NCBI GenBank assembly: GCA_003168255.1
Contig: PMSU01000041.1
Coordinates: 1 to 49,577, forward strand
Length of the DNA stretch: 49,577 nucleotides
Reading direction: 5' to 3'
From: Actinomycetota bacterium
GTDB lineage: Bacteria > Actinomycetota > Actinomycetes > Streptosporangiales > Streptosporangiaceae
The position numbers and the translations under genes were made by a program. The stretch's first letter is position 1; the number at the start of each line of letters is the position of its first letter. Below the pieces are notes generated by a model that was not told the origin of the DNA, did no database searches, and was given only the letters and a program-made list of their open reading frames with translations. Shown here piece by piece: positions 36,461-44,539 of the stretch.

Positions 36461-37711
36461 ATGAAACCATCCAGACTCGCCCTCTTCGTTACCAAGCACC
36501 CAGACCGGCTCGCAGGACTCAGCCTGCCGTTAGTAGCTCTCGGCATGGCGGTATTCGGCCTGACATCGGTGACCTCTGGGGCGGCGGCAGCCACAACCCA
36601 CCCCGCATCGGCCGGCCGCGGCCCGCTGGCGGTGGTGACGGGCCTGCTGCCGTCTCCGGCATCGACTGCCGCACCGGCCACGATTTACGTGTACGGCGTG
36701 CCGCAGCCGACTCACATGAAGCCGGGCGAGAAACTGTCAGTGTCGGCCCTGGCGTGGCAGCGGGTGACCACTGGTTCCTCGTTCCGCCTGATGATCCCGG
36801 ACAACCGCTCTTCCGCAGCGGTCATCGACCGGCGCACTGGCCGGATGAATATCCAGCTCGACGCGTTCTCGCCCCAGGGCAGCCAGGTGTGGTCGGCGGT
36901 CGCGCGCGTGGGCCACGCCGCTGCGGCCCCCGGGCCGGCGGTGACATCGGTGGGCAGGCTGAAGCCTTACAGTATGGGGCTGCTGCGCCGGACCGCTGCC
37001 GCCACGCACACCTCCCCGATGGCCCTGGCCAGGCAGGCGACACCCCAAGCGCCGACTTGCGACTACGGCGACTACACCTACAGGTACGGCATCGCCACAC
37101 GTATCGGCGAACTGCACGCCGCGAGCAGCAACACTGGTACGTACTCCTACACGAGCGGAGTCGACAGCACGTTCACCGTCGGGTTCAGTGGCAACGGTTC
37201 CGGTTGGAGCGTTGACGGAAACGCGGGGGTCACCCACACCAGCGGAGAGGGAGAGGCGTTCAACCATGGCGGCTATTACAGTCAGTACGTCGACGGGAAA
37301 TACGACTACGAGCAATGGCTGCAGGAGGGCGACACCTGCCAGAGCGGATATTTCCAGGTAGGATATCAGTGGGACGGTAGCGCATTCCCCGGCTATAGGG
37401 GCGCTCCGGGCCGTAACATCAACGGCCAGTTCGTTAACAACTGCACTAGCGATCCAACCAACGTTCCGCTTCCTCCAGACGGATCCTACGCCTGGAAGGA
37501 TCAAGGCACGTCATACTTCTGGTCATCGGGGATCTCTTCCCCGTGGGGCGCGGCGTCATTCAGCTTCGGCGGCTCCACCGGCTACTCCAGCAATGTGAAG
37601 CTGGAATGGAAAAACGATCAGAGTTCACATTACAGCTGGCTGTGCGGGCCAAATAACGACGGAGAGTACAATATATCTAGCTGGGATAGAGTCTATGACT
37701 ATAACTCGTAA
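36461..37711 (+). CDS. Secreted protein of unknown function (cassette protein A)
   Basis: A 416-residue protein. After a basic start, residues ~17-43 are a signal peptide (LAGLSLPLVALGMAVFGLTSVTSGAAAA). A Pro/Ala/Thr-rich linker leads to a first segment (IYVYGVPQPTHMKPGEKLSVSALAWQRV) and a Tyr/Gly/Ser/Trp-rich C-terminal half (~205-416) with four Cys (CDYGDYTYRYG, GDTCQSGYFQVGYQWDGSAFPGY, NNCTSDP, WLCGPNN). I do not recognise the family. ATG 36461 follows GGGGGA. A TTA leucine codon, rare in such genomes and often a developmental control point in streptomycetes, lies in the signal peptide (36529-36531). Its stop overlaps the next start (TAATG). Confidence 0.78.
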   Translation: MKPSRLALFVTKHPDRLAGLSLPLVALGMAVFGLTSVTSGAAAATTHPASAGRGPLAVVTGLLPSPASTAAPATIYVYGVPQPTHMKPGEKLSVSALAWQRVTTGSSFRLMIPDNRSSAAVIDRRTGRMNIQLDAFSPQGSQVWSAVARVGHAAAAPGPAVTSVGRLKPYSMGLLRRTAAATHTSPMALARQATPQAPTCDYGDYTYRYGIATRIGELHAASSNTGTYSYTSGVDSTFTVGFSGNGSGWSVDGNAGVTHTSGEGEAFNHGGYYSQYVDGKYDYEQWLQEGDTCQSGYFQVGYQWDGSAFPGYRGAPGRNINGQFVNNCTSDPTNVPLPPDGSYAWKDQGTSYFWSSGISSPWGAASFSFGGSTGYSSNVKLEWKNDQSSHYSWLCGPNNDGEYNISSWDRVYDYNS

Positions 37712-38403
37712 TGACCCGAGCCATTAGCGGGGCGCTGCGCGCTGCTGTGCACGGGCGGCGCGCAGCAGCCCTGCTTTGCGCTGGCCTGGTGCTGGCGCTG
37801 GTGCTAGCGCTGACGCTGGTGCTGGCTGCCTCCGGTGCCGGGGATGGCGGGTTCCAGCTGAATCCATCTGGCGGCCTGGCGGGATTCGGCAACTTTACGG
37901 GTCCCGGAGTGCCCGCCGATTTCAGCGGGTTCGTGGGCCCGTCGTCGGTTCAGGTGACGCTGCTGTCGGCGACATTGCTGCCGATTCCCGGATTCCCGGT
38001 TCCCCGGCTGGTGCATGTGGGGGTGCACCCGGTCCAGGAGTTCGGTGACGTCGGGGAGGCTAATTACTGGCCACCGCGGCTGCCGCCCCTGTATCCCGGA
38101 GGGGCGCCTATCACGATGCCGGTAGCGGCGTTTCACGGGTACCGGCTCACCCCGGGCCGCCACTCGTCGCTGCTGATCTTCTACTCCTTCGCGGGATCCC
38201 GGCCCGGGGTGGACTACTTCGCGGCAGGCCTGCGGGTCACCTACCGGGTGGGGCAGACTGATTACACCGGTAACTGGTACGCCTATGGATCGTCCTGCGT
38301 GACGACGCCCTGGAACCTTACTCTGAGGCCACGCAAGCACTGCAGCTCAGCGCAGGCCAGCCGCGCCGTTGCTGCTTACACTCACATGGCTAAACAAGGT
38401 TAG
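37711..38403 (+). CDS. Signal-anchored extracytoplasmic protein (cassette protein B)
   Basis: A 230-residue protein with one N-terminal hydrophobic segment (AALLCAGLVLALVLALTLVLAASGAG), then an extracytoplasmic domain rich in Pro, Gly and aromatic residues (VGPSSVQVTLLSATLLPIPGFPVPRLVHVGVHP, FHGYRLTPGRHSSLLIFYSFAG, VTYRVGQTDYTGNWYAYGSSC). Two Cys (SSCVTTP, KHCSS) could pair. The family is not recognised. Its ATG overlaps the stop of protein A, so the two are coupled and probably act together at the cell surface. A frameshifted paralogue lies at 38687-39447. Confidence 0.78.
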   Translation: MTRAISGALRAAVHGRRAAALLCAGLVLALVLALTLVLAASGAGDGGFQLNPSGGLAGFGNFTGPGVPADFSGFVGPSSVQVTLLSATLLPIPGFPVPRLVHVGVHPVQEFGDVGEANYWPPRLPPLYPGGAPITMPVAAFHGYRLTPGRHSSLLIFYSFAGSRPGVDYFAAGLRVTYRVGQTDYTGNWYAYGSSCVTTPWNLTLRPRKHCSSAQASRAVAAYTHMAKQG

Positions 38404-38461
38404 ACATCAGACCGGGGGCCTTGCGTAGTCGCAGAATGCTGAGCTGGTGCGACATGGATAA

Positions 38462-38662
38462 ATCTCTGCAGGCGCACCTCCAGGCTCCAACGGCGTCGTC
38501 AACTACCACAAGCCTGATTTCCAGTACTGTACGCGGGAGGGCTCCTGCTGGTTCCCCCTGAACTCAAGTAACTCTGGCATCAGCCGCAGCTCAGGCACCC
38601 GCCAGACCTACAACTTCCAGCTGAGCGTGGCCGGATTCATCAACCTGTCTGAGGGAGCCTGA
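38462..38662 (+). pseudogene. Remnant of a cassette-A-like secreted protein (3' end only)
   Basis: A 66-codon open stretch with no start codon reads ...NGVVNYHKPDFQYCTREG, SCWFPLNSSNSGISRSSG and YNFQLSVAGFINLSEGA, ending TGA. A stop codon lies directly upstream (38459). Composition and the SGIS...F...G order resemble the C-terminus of protein A (SSGISSPWGAASFSFGGSTGYSS). It sits in the same position relative to the B-like remnant as A does to B. I read it as the end of a decayed second copy of A; similarity is weak and judged by eye. Confidence 0.45.
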
Positions 38663-38686
38663 CGGAAAGGATTAGGAGAGCCAGCT

Positions 38687-39447
38687 ATGGTGCCTCCCGC
38701 TCTCGGCGCAGCCTTCGGCGCACTGCTGATCGCATGGCAACTGCTACTGCTGCGCCTGCGCCCGTGCTCGGAGTGGGCGTCGTGGGGGTGGGATCGGGCG
38801 TGGTGCTCCTGCTGGCCGAAGGTGGCGCCCTGACCCACAACCTTGTACTCTCCTGCGTGCTGGGCGGAGGCAGCGTCGCCGTGGCCGCGTGGATGGGCGC
38901 GGCCTGGCTGCGGTACAGACGGAGCATTACCTGAGAACCTCGCCGGGGGACGACGGCCCGTGCCAGTGGATCGCCTACCATGCCCGCCCGCTCGCCCCAG
39001 GCGACACGGTGACCGTCACCTTCACGCACGACCAGCCGAACGTGGTCAGCGTGCGGACGGTGTACCGGCGCGCGGCGTGCCGGGGTCGGGTAAGGGCGGT
39101 GCGTAACCGATCCGCCCGTGTTCCACTTCCCGGCAGGCGGCATCTACCCTGCGGGATGCAGCGTGCAGACGCTGCTCCCGGTGCACGGCTACCAGGTGCC
39201 GCCCAGAGCCCGCCAGCTTTCACCCAAGGGAGGCCTGCGGATGTGGGTGGTGGTCCAGATGATGCATCCCGGTACCTACCACTCGCTTGGCGAGGCCGTG
39301 AACTACACCCAGCAGGGAACCCGGTACCGCGATTTCATCGCGATCGGCTTCAGCGGGTCAGTAGCCCGCAATGCAGCCTGGCCGGTGGTGTACAACGAAA
39401 AGGGTTGCCTGTACAAGACCCACCTCCTCAACCCCGGTCACGGCTGA
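38687..39447 (+). pseudogene. Frameshifted paralogue of cassette protein B
   Basis: Three overlapping frames together spell a B-like protein. ATG 38687 with AGGATTAGGAG upstream gives MVPPALGAAFGALLIAWQLL. The next frame (to 38934) gives the membrane segment and AAWLRYRR. A third frame (to about 39090) gives EHYLRTSPGDDGPCQWIAY and TVTVTFTHDQPNVVSVRTVYRR. The second frame again (39094-39447) gives PPVFHFPAGGIYPAGC, LLPVHGYQVPPRARQ and YRDFIAIGFSG. The block HGYxxxPxx...G..V.Y..G...Y is shared with B. At least two frame changes are needed, so it is broken unless the sequence has errors. Confidence 0.6.
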
Positions 39448-39575
39448 CCATCGTCCGCAGCCGGTGCGCGCCCAGCTGCGGGACCAGCGTGTTCCCGTTC
39501 GGCACCAAGGCGGCGCGGGCTTGCTGCTCGTAGCAGGAGGGGCGTATCGAACAGAGCGCCCCGGGGTGCTGCCGC

Positions 39576-39860
39576 TCAGTCGACCCGGAACTCGGTGACC
39601 TCAAGCTCGGTGCGTACCTGCTGTATCCGGACGAGCACCCGCGCCCGTAGGTCCCCGGGGACCAGGTCGCGACCGCAGTGCTTGTGGACCAGTTTCTTGA
39701 CCACTTCTTCGAGGCCGAACTCCCGCAAGCATGGCCCACACTCGTCCAGGTGCTGACGAATCTCGGCGCAGCCAACCCCATCGAGCTCACCGTCGAGGTA
39801 GTTGTAGACCCGCGCGAGTACCTCGGTACACGGGACTTCGTGAGGATTCCCGCAGCTCAT
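39576..39860 (-). CDS. rsrA: Mycothiol-system anti-sigma factor RsrA (zinc-binding, redox sensitive)
   Basis: A 94-residue ZAS-type anti-sigma factor. The zinc motif is Cys31-x5-His37-x3-Cys41-x2-Cys44 ([14 protein letters not shown]), with further Cys3, Cys11 and Cys63 at places matching streptomycete RsrA. Oxidation forms a disulfide, expels zinc and frees SigR. ATG 39860 overlaps the sigR stop (ATGA), so the two proteins are made together. Confidence 0.95.
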   Translation of the reverse strand: MSCGNPHEVPCTEVLARVYNYLDGELDGVGCAEIRQHLDECGPCLREFGLEEVVKKLVHKHCGRDLVPGDLRARVLVRIQQVRTELEVTEFRVD

Positions 39861-40621
39861 CGCGCGTCCTCCCCCGGCTCATCCGCCGACGAGGCTGCCC
39901 CGGCCTTAGACCTGACCAAACCCCGATCCTCCGCGTAGTCCTGGAGGAGCTCGCGCAGCTGCTTGCGGCCGCGGTGCAGTCGCGACATCACCGTTCCGAT
40001 CGGTGTTTCCATGATGTCGGCGATCTCCCGGTAGGCGAACCCTTCCACGTCGGCCAGGTAGACGGCGATCCTGAATTCCTCGGGCAGAGCCTGTAGCGCC
40101 TGCTTGATGTCGGAATCAGGAAGCCGCTCGAGAGCCTCGCTCTCTGCCGACTTCAGCCCGGAGGACGTGTGCTCAGCCGCCCTGGCCAGCTGCCAGTCCT
40201 CGATGTCCTCGGTCCCGGCGCGCTGGGGCTCGCGTTGCCTCTTCCGGTACGTGTTGATGAACGTGTTGGTCAGGATCCTGAACAACCACGCCTTGAGATT
40301 GGTACCCGGCTGGAACTGGTGGAAGGACGCGTATGCCTTGGCGAACGTCTCCTGGACCAGGTCCTGCGCGTCCGCGGCGTTACGTGTCATCCGCATGGCA
40401 GCGGAGTACAACTGATCGAGGAATGGCAGTACGTCCTGCTCGAAGCGCTGGCTCCGCTCAGTGAGTGTCTCCGGGACCGGACTCACCCCCTCAGGCACCG
40501 CTGTTTTGGGTTGCCGCTTGCCGGCACCGTATGGGCGGGAGGATACATCCTTCACGCGACTGGACTTGAGGGGAGGCGGCGCCGAACGGTCATCGAGCGG
40601 CCTGTAGCCGACTGCGAGCAT
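39857..40621 (-). CDS. sigR: ECF sigma factor SigR/SigH (thiol-oxidative stress)
   Basis: The conserved core has region 2 ([75 protein letters not shown]) and region 4 ([52 protein letters not shown]). Three starts are possible. GTG 40498 gives 213 residues close to the short streptomycete SigR. ATG 40621 (used here, 254 residues) lies directly after a SigR-type promoter. A TTG at 40699 is unlikely. S. coelicolor also makes a longer unstable isoform from the SigR-driven transcript, so both forms may be real. It is coupled to rsrA. Confidence 0.94.
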   Translation of the reverse strand: MLAVGYRPLDDRSAPPPLKSSRVKDVSSRPYGAGKRQPKTAVPEGVSPVPETLTERSQRFEQDVLPFLDQLYSAAMRMTRNAADAQDLVQETFAKAYASFHQFQPGTNLKAWLFRILTNTFINTYRKRQREPQRAGTEDIEDWQLARAAEHTSSGLKSAESEALERLPDSDIKQALQALPEEFRIAVYLADVEGFAYREIADIMETPIGTVMSRLHRGRKQLRELLQDYAEDRGLVRSKAGAASSADEPGEDAR

Positions 40622-40630
40622 GCGTTCTGC

Positions 40631-40656
40631 AACGCCGCTGGCAGCACCTTCATTCC
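40631..40656 (-). promoter_or_regulatory. SigR-dependent promoter GGAAT-N18-GTT
   Basis: On the minus strand GGAAT (40656-40652) and GTT (40633-40631) are separated by exactly 18 bases, the textbook SigR/SigH consensus. It lies 9 bases before ATG 40621, so the transcript would have almost no leader. This predicts positive autoregulation of sigR-rsrA. Confidence 0.85.
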
Positions 40657-40850
40657 TGACCAGGAAACAGCCAGAGACCTCAGGCAGCAACCAGCGCAAA
40701 GACGGGCATACAGCTACTGAAGATCCCCGCCTGAACGAGTGAAGGAACCGCTGCGGGGAAGGCTCTTACGGGGGGTACGTGCGCCGACGCCTGGCCGCAC
40801 GGCGCGCGATCCGATCGTAAGGCCAGACACTCATCCGTAACGGGACAGGA

Positions 40851-41615
40851 GTGACGGTGGTGGCAGCTACGGCCAGCCCTCTCGCCGTGGCCGGAGACGA
40901 TTCGCTCGCGAACTACTGGCGTTTCCATCGGGCCGTCGCGACCGCCCAGCTCGCCGCGTGGCTGCCGATGGGCCGGCAACTGCTCGTAGACATCTCTGGC
41001 CCGCAAGGACGGTGTGCCGCGCAAGCGGCCAGAGCAGGGCACAGCGTGCTGCGGGTGACAGCCGGGGATGATGCCCGGGGCGGGCAGCGCCGCTGGCCTG
41101 GGCCCGGCGGCACCGTTGTGACCGTCACCGGTGACCCAGGCAGCCTGAGCTTCCTCGCCGATAGCTGCGCGGACGGGGTGATCGCGGACGACCGCACGCT
41201 TTCCCGGTACATCGCGGCGGAGTACCTGGCCGCCGAGATCGCGAGGGTGCTCCGGCCCGGTGGCCGCCTGATAGCCACCGTCGACTCGCTGGTCCTCGGC
41301 ATGGCGGTGCTTGCCGAACAGCACCACTGGGCCGAGCTGACCGACCTGCCGTGCGCCGAGGTCCTGCTCATCCCGTGGCAGGACGGCACGTTCACCCGCT
41401 GCTACGGGGCTCAGCACCTCAAGGATCTCTGCGTTGAGGCGGGGCTGAAACCTAGCGCCATCCGGCCGCGGACCGTCCTGTCACCATCCATGGTGACCCG
41501 CGTGCTCAGCCTGGACCCGAAGGCCATGGCCCGGCTGGTCAAGGCGGAACTCACCGCTGAGGCCGACGAATCCTTCGGCATCCAGCTCGTTGTCACGGCC
41601 GACAAACCGCTGTAA
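40851..41615 (+). CDS. Class I SAM-dependent methyltransferase-like protein
   Basis: A 254-residue Rossmann-fold protein: GRQLLVDISGPQGRCAAQAARAGHSVLRV is in the place of motif I, ADSCADGVIADDRTLS resembles motif II, and IARVLRPGGRLIATVDSLVLGMAVLAEQHHW is a typical post-motif III segment. Motif I lacks the common GxGxG, so SAM binding is likely but not certain. GTG 40851 follows GGGACAGGAG. Divergent from sigR, with ~230 bases between starts. Substrate unknown. Confidence 0.8.
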   Translation: MTVVAATASPLAVAGDDSLANYWRFHRAVATAQLAAWLPMGRQLLVDISGPQGRCAAQAARAGHSVLRVTAGDDARGGQRRWPGPGGTVVTVTGDPGSLSFLADSCADGVIADDRTLSRYIAAEYLAAEIARVLRPGGRLIATVDSLVLGMAVLAEQHHWAELTDLPCAEVLLIPWQDGTFTRCYGAQHLKDLCVEAGLKPSAIRPRTVLSPSMVTRVLSLDPKAMARLVKAELTAEADESFGIQLVVTADKPL

Positions 41616-41635
41616 AGCGGTAAACCGGCCAGCTC

Positions 41636-41986
41636 TCAGTGACGCAGCCGGTCGCGCTTGGACTGACAACGCACGCACCGCGCCGCCTCCGGGCGAGCCT
41701 CCAGGCGCCCCTCGGGAACGTGATCGCCGCAGTCCACACACGTGCCGTAGGCGCCGCTCTCTATCCTGCTGAGCGCGTCAAGCACCTGACCCCGCTGCCG
41801 CCTGGCCGCCTCGATGACCGCCTCGCTGCGTTCGGCCTCAGACAGGTTGGCGCCGGCGTCCGCGGGGTCCTGCGGGGAGCCAGCGGTCGCATCGTCTCCG
41901 TGGCTCTCCCCTTGCAGCACCGCGATAGACCTGTCGAGGTCATGGCGGATCTCTTGCAGGAGCTTGCGCGCTGTGACGGTATCCAC
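41636..41986 (-). CDS. TraR/DksA family zinc finger protein
   Basis: A 116-residue protein with an N-terminal coiled-coil (MDTVTARKLLQEIRHDLDRSIAVL ... EAARRQRGQVLDALSRIESGAYG) and a C-terminal C4 zinc finger, CVDC-x17-CVRC. This is the DksA/TraR architecture that reaches RNA polymerase through the secondary channel, although the acidic tip of the coil differs from DksA. ATG 41986 has GGAAGGTGATG upstream. It converges with the methyltransferase gene. Confidence 0.9.
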   Translation of the reverse strand: MDTVTARKLLQEIRHDLDRSIAVLQGESHGDDATAGSPQDPADAGANLSEAERSEAVIEAARRQRGQVLDALSRIESGAYGTCVDCGDHVPEGRLEARPEAARCVRCQSKRDRLRH

Positions 41987-42057
41987 GGATCATCACCTTC
42001 CTGTCCGCATGGGTTCGGCAGCGTGATGTGCGGTGCGCTGCCCTGCCGGTACGGGGT

Positions 42058-42984
42058 TCAGAACAAAGTCCCGCCGGACCCAGCAGGAGCGCCATCGGGC
42101 GGATGTGCGCCCGATGGCCCCGACCTGGGTAGCGGCGGGTTGGGAGAGCCTGAGTCCGACGCGGCATCCGGCAGGAGGTCGACCAGCTCGGGCCCGTTGT
42201 TTCTGACGTTGTTCACAGCCGTCGATACCGGATGCGACGTCAGCCCGCCTGACACGGCGGGAAGCAGCAGCTCGCGCAGGTCGGCGACCTCGGTGTTGCC
42301 GGGGTCTAGCCAGTCCTGCCAAGCCGAAGGCTTGATCACCATTGGCATCCGGTCGTGTATCTGGCCGACCTCGTCCGTCGCCTGGGTGGTGATGATTGTC
42401 GCTGTCCAGAGCCAGCCGCCCGCGTGATCCGAGGGGACGGACGAATCGCGCCACAGCTCGTAAAGACCCGCGAAGGCCAGCACGCCGCCGTCGGCGCGGT
42501 AGATGTAATACGGCTGCTTACGCTTCCGGCCGTTCTCGGTGACCTGCTGCCACTCGTAGAAGCCGTCCGCGGGAAGCAGGCACCGGCGGCGCGCGAAGGC
42601 ACGTCGGAACGCGGGCTTTTCCGTCACCGTTTCGGCGCGGGCGTTGATCAGGCGGCTCCCGATGGCCGGATCTTTTGCCCACCACGGCACCAGCCCCCAG
42701 CGCACGACGCGAAGCTGGCGTTCGACCAGATCGGCGGGGCGGGGGGCGTCGTGGCCGGCCGGGACGGACTCGCCGGCCGAGGCAGAGTCGCCGGCCGAGG
42801 CAGAGTCGCCGGCCGAGGCAGAGTCGCCGGAAGGATCGGAGCGTCGGGTAAGTACCGCGTAGACCGGCTTTGTCGGGGCCACGTTGTAGTCAGGTTCGAG
42901 TTCGTCATCGACGCGATCGCACTGCACACCGAACTCCTCAAGGAGCTCCATGCGCTTTCGCGCAGATGCGAACCGACCACACAT
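42058..42984 (-). CDS. SOS response-associated peptidase (SRAP/YedK-HMCES family)
   Basis: A 308-residue SRAP protein. Met is followed by the catalytic Cys2 (MCGRFASA), which forms a covalent bond with abasic sites in single-stranded DNA. Other conserved parts are YNVAPTKPV, LRVVRWGLVPWWAKDP, NARAETVTEKPAFRRAF, RRCLLPADGFYEWQ and the active-site His in IHDRMPMVI. Between strands 2 and 3 there is a slippage insert of GDSASA repeats. The Ser/Pro/Gly-rich C-terminus is longer than usual. ATG 42984 is fixed by Cys2. It is divergent from aroA, as its homologue is in M. tuberculosis. Confidence 0.94.
   Translation of the reverse strand: MCGRFASARKRMELLEEFGVQCDRVDDELEPDYNVAPTKPVYAVLTRRSDPSGDSASAGDSASAGDSASAGESVPAGHDAPRPADLVERQLRVVRWGLVPWWAKDPAIGSRLINARAETVTEKPAFRRAFARRRCLLPADGFYEWQQVTENGRKRKQPYYIYRADGGVLAFAGLYELWRDSSVPSDHAGGWLWTATIITTQATDEVGQIHDRMPMVIKPSAWQDWLDPGNTEVADLRELLLPAVSGGLTSHPVSTAVNNVRNNGPELVDLLPDAASDSGSPNPPLPRSGPSGAHPPDGAPAGSGGTLF
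42771..42824. repeat. 18-bp tandem repeat, three units, inside the SRAP gene
   Basis: Perfect units at 42771-42788, 42789-42806 and 42807-42824 encode the repeated hexapeptide (GDSASA register) of the SRAP insert. The unit preserves frame. Identical copies suggest recent expansion. Confidence 0.9.
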
Positions 42985-43120
42985 GCGGTCCCCCTGACCC
43001 GATCTCCTATCTGCACCTCTGCCCGGAATCTGATTGTTTACCCTATCTCCGCATACAGCCAAACACGGCTGCTACAGATCTTCCGATCGGCCAGGGCCAG
43101 GCGCCCAGTACGCTCGCAAC

Positions 43121-44518
43121 ATGCACCAAGCAGCCGAACCCGACGGCGCGGACGCCAGCACATGGCCGGCACCTGCGGCGAACGGGCCGGTTCGCGCGCG
43201 GCTGCGGCTCCCGGGCTCGAAGTCGATGACGAACCGTGCGCTCATCCTCGCCGCCATCGCGGACGCGCCGACCGAGATCGCGAACCCGCTGCGGGCCAGG
43301 GACACCCTCCTGATGGCCAGCGCGCTGTGCGCACTGGGCGCGAGCATCCAGGACGCGCCCGACGGCTGGTCCGTCGCGCCGGGCCCGATGGACCACGGCG
43401 CACAGGTGGACGTGGGCAACGCGGGGACGGTGATGCGGTTCGTGCCGCCGGTGGCCCCGCTCGCCACCGGCGACGTCGCGTTGCACGGCGACCCGCGGGC
43501 GGCACAGCGCCCGGTCCAGCCGCTCATCGCCGCCCTGCGCACGCTCGGCGCCGATATCGATGACGGCGGCCGCGGCGCCATACCTTTCACCGTGCGCGGG
43601 ACGGGCCACCTGGGCGGCGGTCCGGTCACCCTGGACGCGTCCGCCTCTTCGCAGCTCGTGTCCGGGCTCCTGCTGGCAGGCAGCCGCTACGACAAGGGCC
43701 TGGAGGTCCGCCACCACGGACCGCCCGTACCGTCCGCGCCGCACATCGCTATGACAGTCGGCATGCTGCGTGACGCCGGCGCCGAGGTCGAGGTCGAGGA
43801 GCAGGGCAGCGCAACGGGGCAACTGCGCCCGCGGCCCGATACCTGGCGGGTCTACCCGGGACCGCTGCGCCCGGGGACCGTGCGGGTAGAGCCCGACCTG
43901 GTCAACTCGGCTCCGTTCCTGGCGGCGGCGCTGGTCACCGCCGGCACGGTGACGATCGCCGAATGGCCGGCCCGCACCACGCAGCCGGCCAGCCACATCG
44001 TGGACCTGCTGACCAGGATGGGCGCGACCTGCGCGCTGACCGGCGACGGGCTGACCGTGACGGGAACCGGCACCATCAGCGGCGTCACCGCCGACCTGCG
44101 GGACTCCAGTGAGCTTGCGCCGGTGCTCACCGCGGTTGCCGCGCTCGCCTCATCGCCGTCGGTGTTCACCGGCATCGGGCACATGCGCACACACGAGACC
44201 GACCGCCTCGCCGCGCTCGCCACCCAGATCAACGCGCTCGGCGGGGATGTGACGGAGCTACCCGACGGGCTGGAGATCCGGCCGCGCCCGCTCGCCGCCG
44301 ACGGCCTCTTCGCCAGCTATGACGATCACCGGATGGTCATGGCCGCCGCCGTGCTCGGCCTGGCCGTCCCCGGCATCAGGGTGCAGAATGCGGCCACCGT
44401 GGCCAAGACATTCCCCGACTTCACCGCGATGTGGGGGAAGATGCTGGGACGAGCGCCTGAGGCAGGGCAAGATTTTCAGCCGAACGGCGCTGCGGCCGAT
44501 GTCGAGGAAAGGAACTGA
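43121..44518 (+). CDS. aroA: 3-phosphoshikimate 1-carboxyvinyltransferase (EPSP synthase)
   Basis: A 465-residue enzyme of the shikimate pathway that transfers enolpyruvyl from PEP to shikimate-3-phosphate. The motifs are LPGSKSMTNRALILAAIAD, VGNAGTVMRFVPPVA, GDPRAAQRPVQPLI, DASASSQLVSGLLLAG, PDLVNSAPFLAAAL, RTHETDRLAALATQINALGG and the C-terminal YDDHRMVMAAAVLGL. ATG 43121 gives the typical short N-terminal tail; upstream codons lie in the divergent promoter region. The rsgA gene follows after about 20 bases. Confidence 0.95.
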   Translation: MHQAAEPDGADASTWPAPAANGPVRARLRLPGSKSMTNRALILAAIADAPTEIANPLRARDTLLMASALCALGASIQDAPDGWSVAPGPMDHGAQVDVGNAGTVMRFVPPVAPLATGDVALHGDPRAAQRPVQPLIAALRTLGADIDDGGRGAIPFTVRGTGHLGGGPVTLDASASSQLVSGLLLAGSRYDKGLEVRHHGPPVPSAPHIAMTVGMLRDAGAEVEVEEQGSATGQLRPRPDTWRVYPGPLRPGTVRVEPDLVNSAPFLAAALVTAGTVTIAEWPARTTQPASHIVDLLTRMGATCALTGDGLTVTGTGTISGVTADLRDSSELAPVLTAVAALASSPSVFTGIGHMRTHETDRLAALATQINALGGDVTELPDGLEIRPRPLAADGLFASYDDHRMVMAAAVLGLAVPGIRVQNAATVAKTFPDFTAMWGKMLGRAPEAGQDFQPNGAAADVEERN

Positions 44519-44539
44519 CGTCATGACGGAGCGTCCGTC

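Noticed and set aside
18500..39560. Mobile element carrying the accessory blocks
   Set aside because: No transposase, integrase, tRNA, or flanking direct repeat could be found at the block borders, so transfer by a mobile element is not supported by visible sequence.
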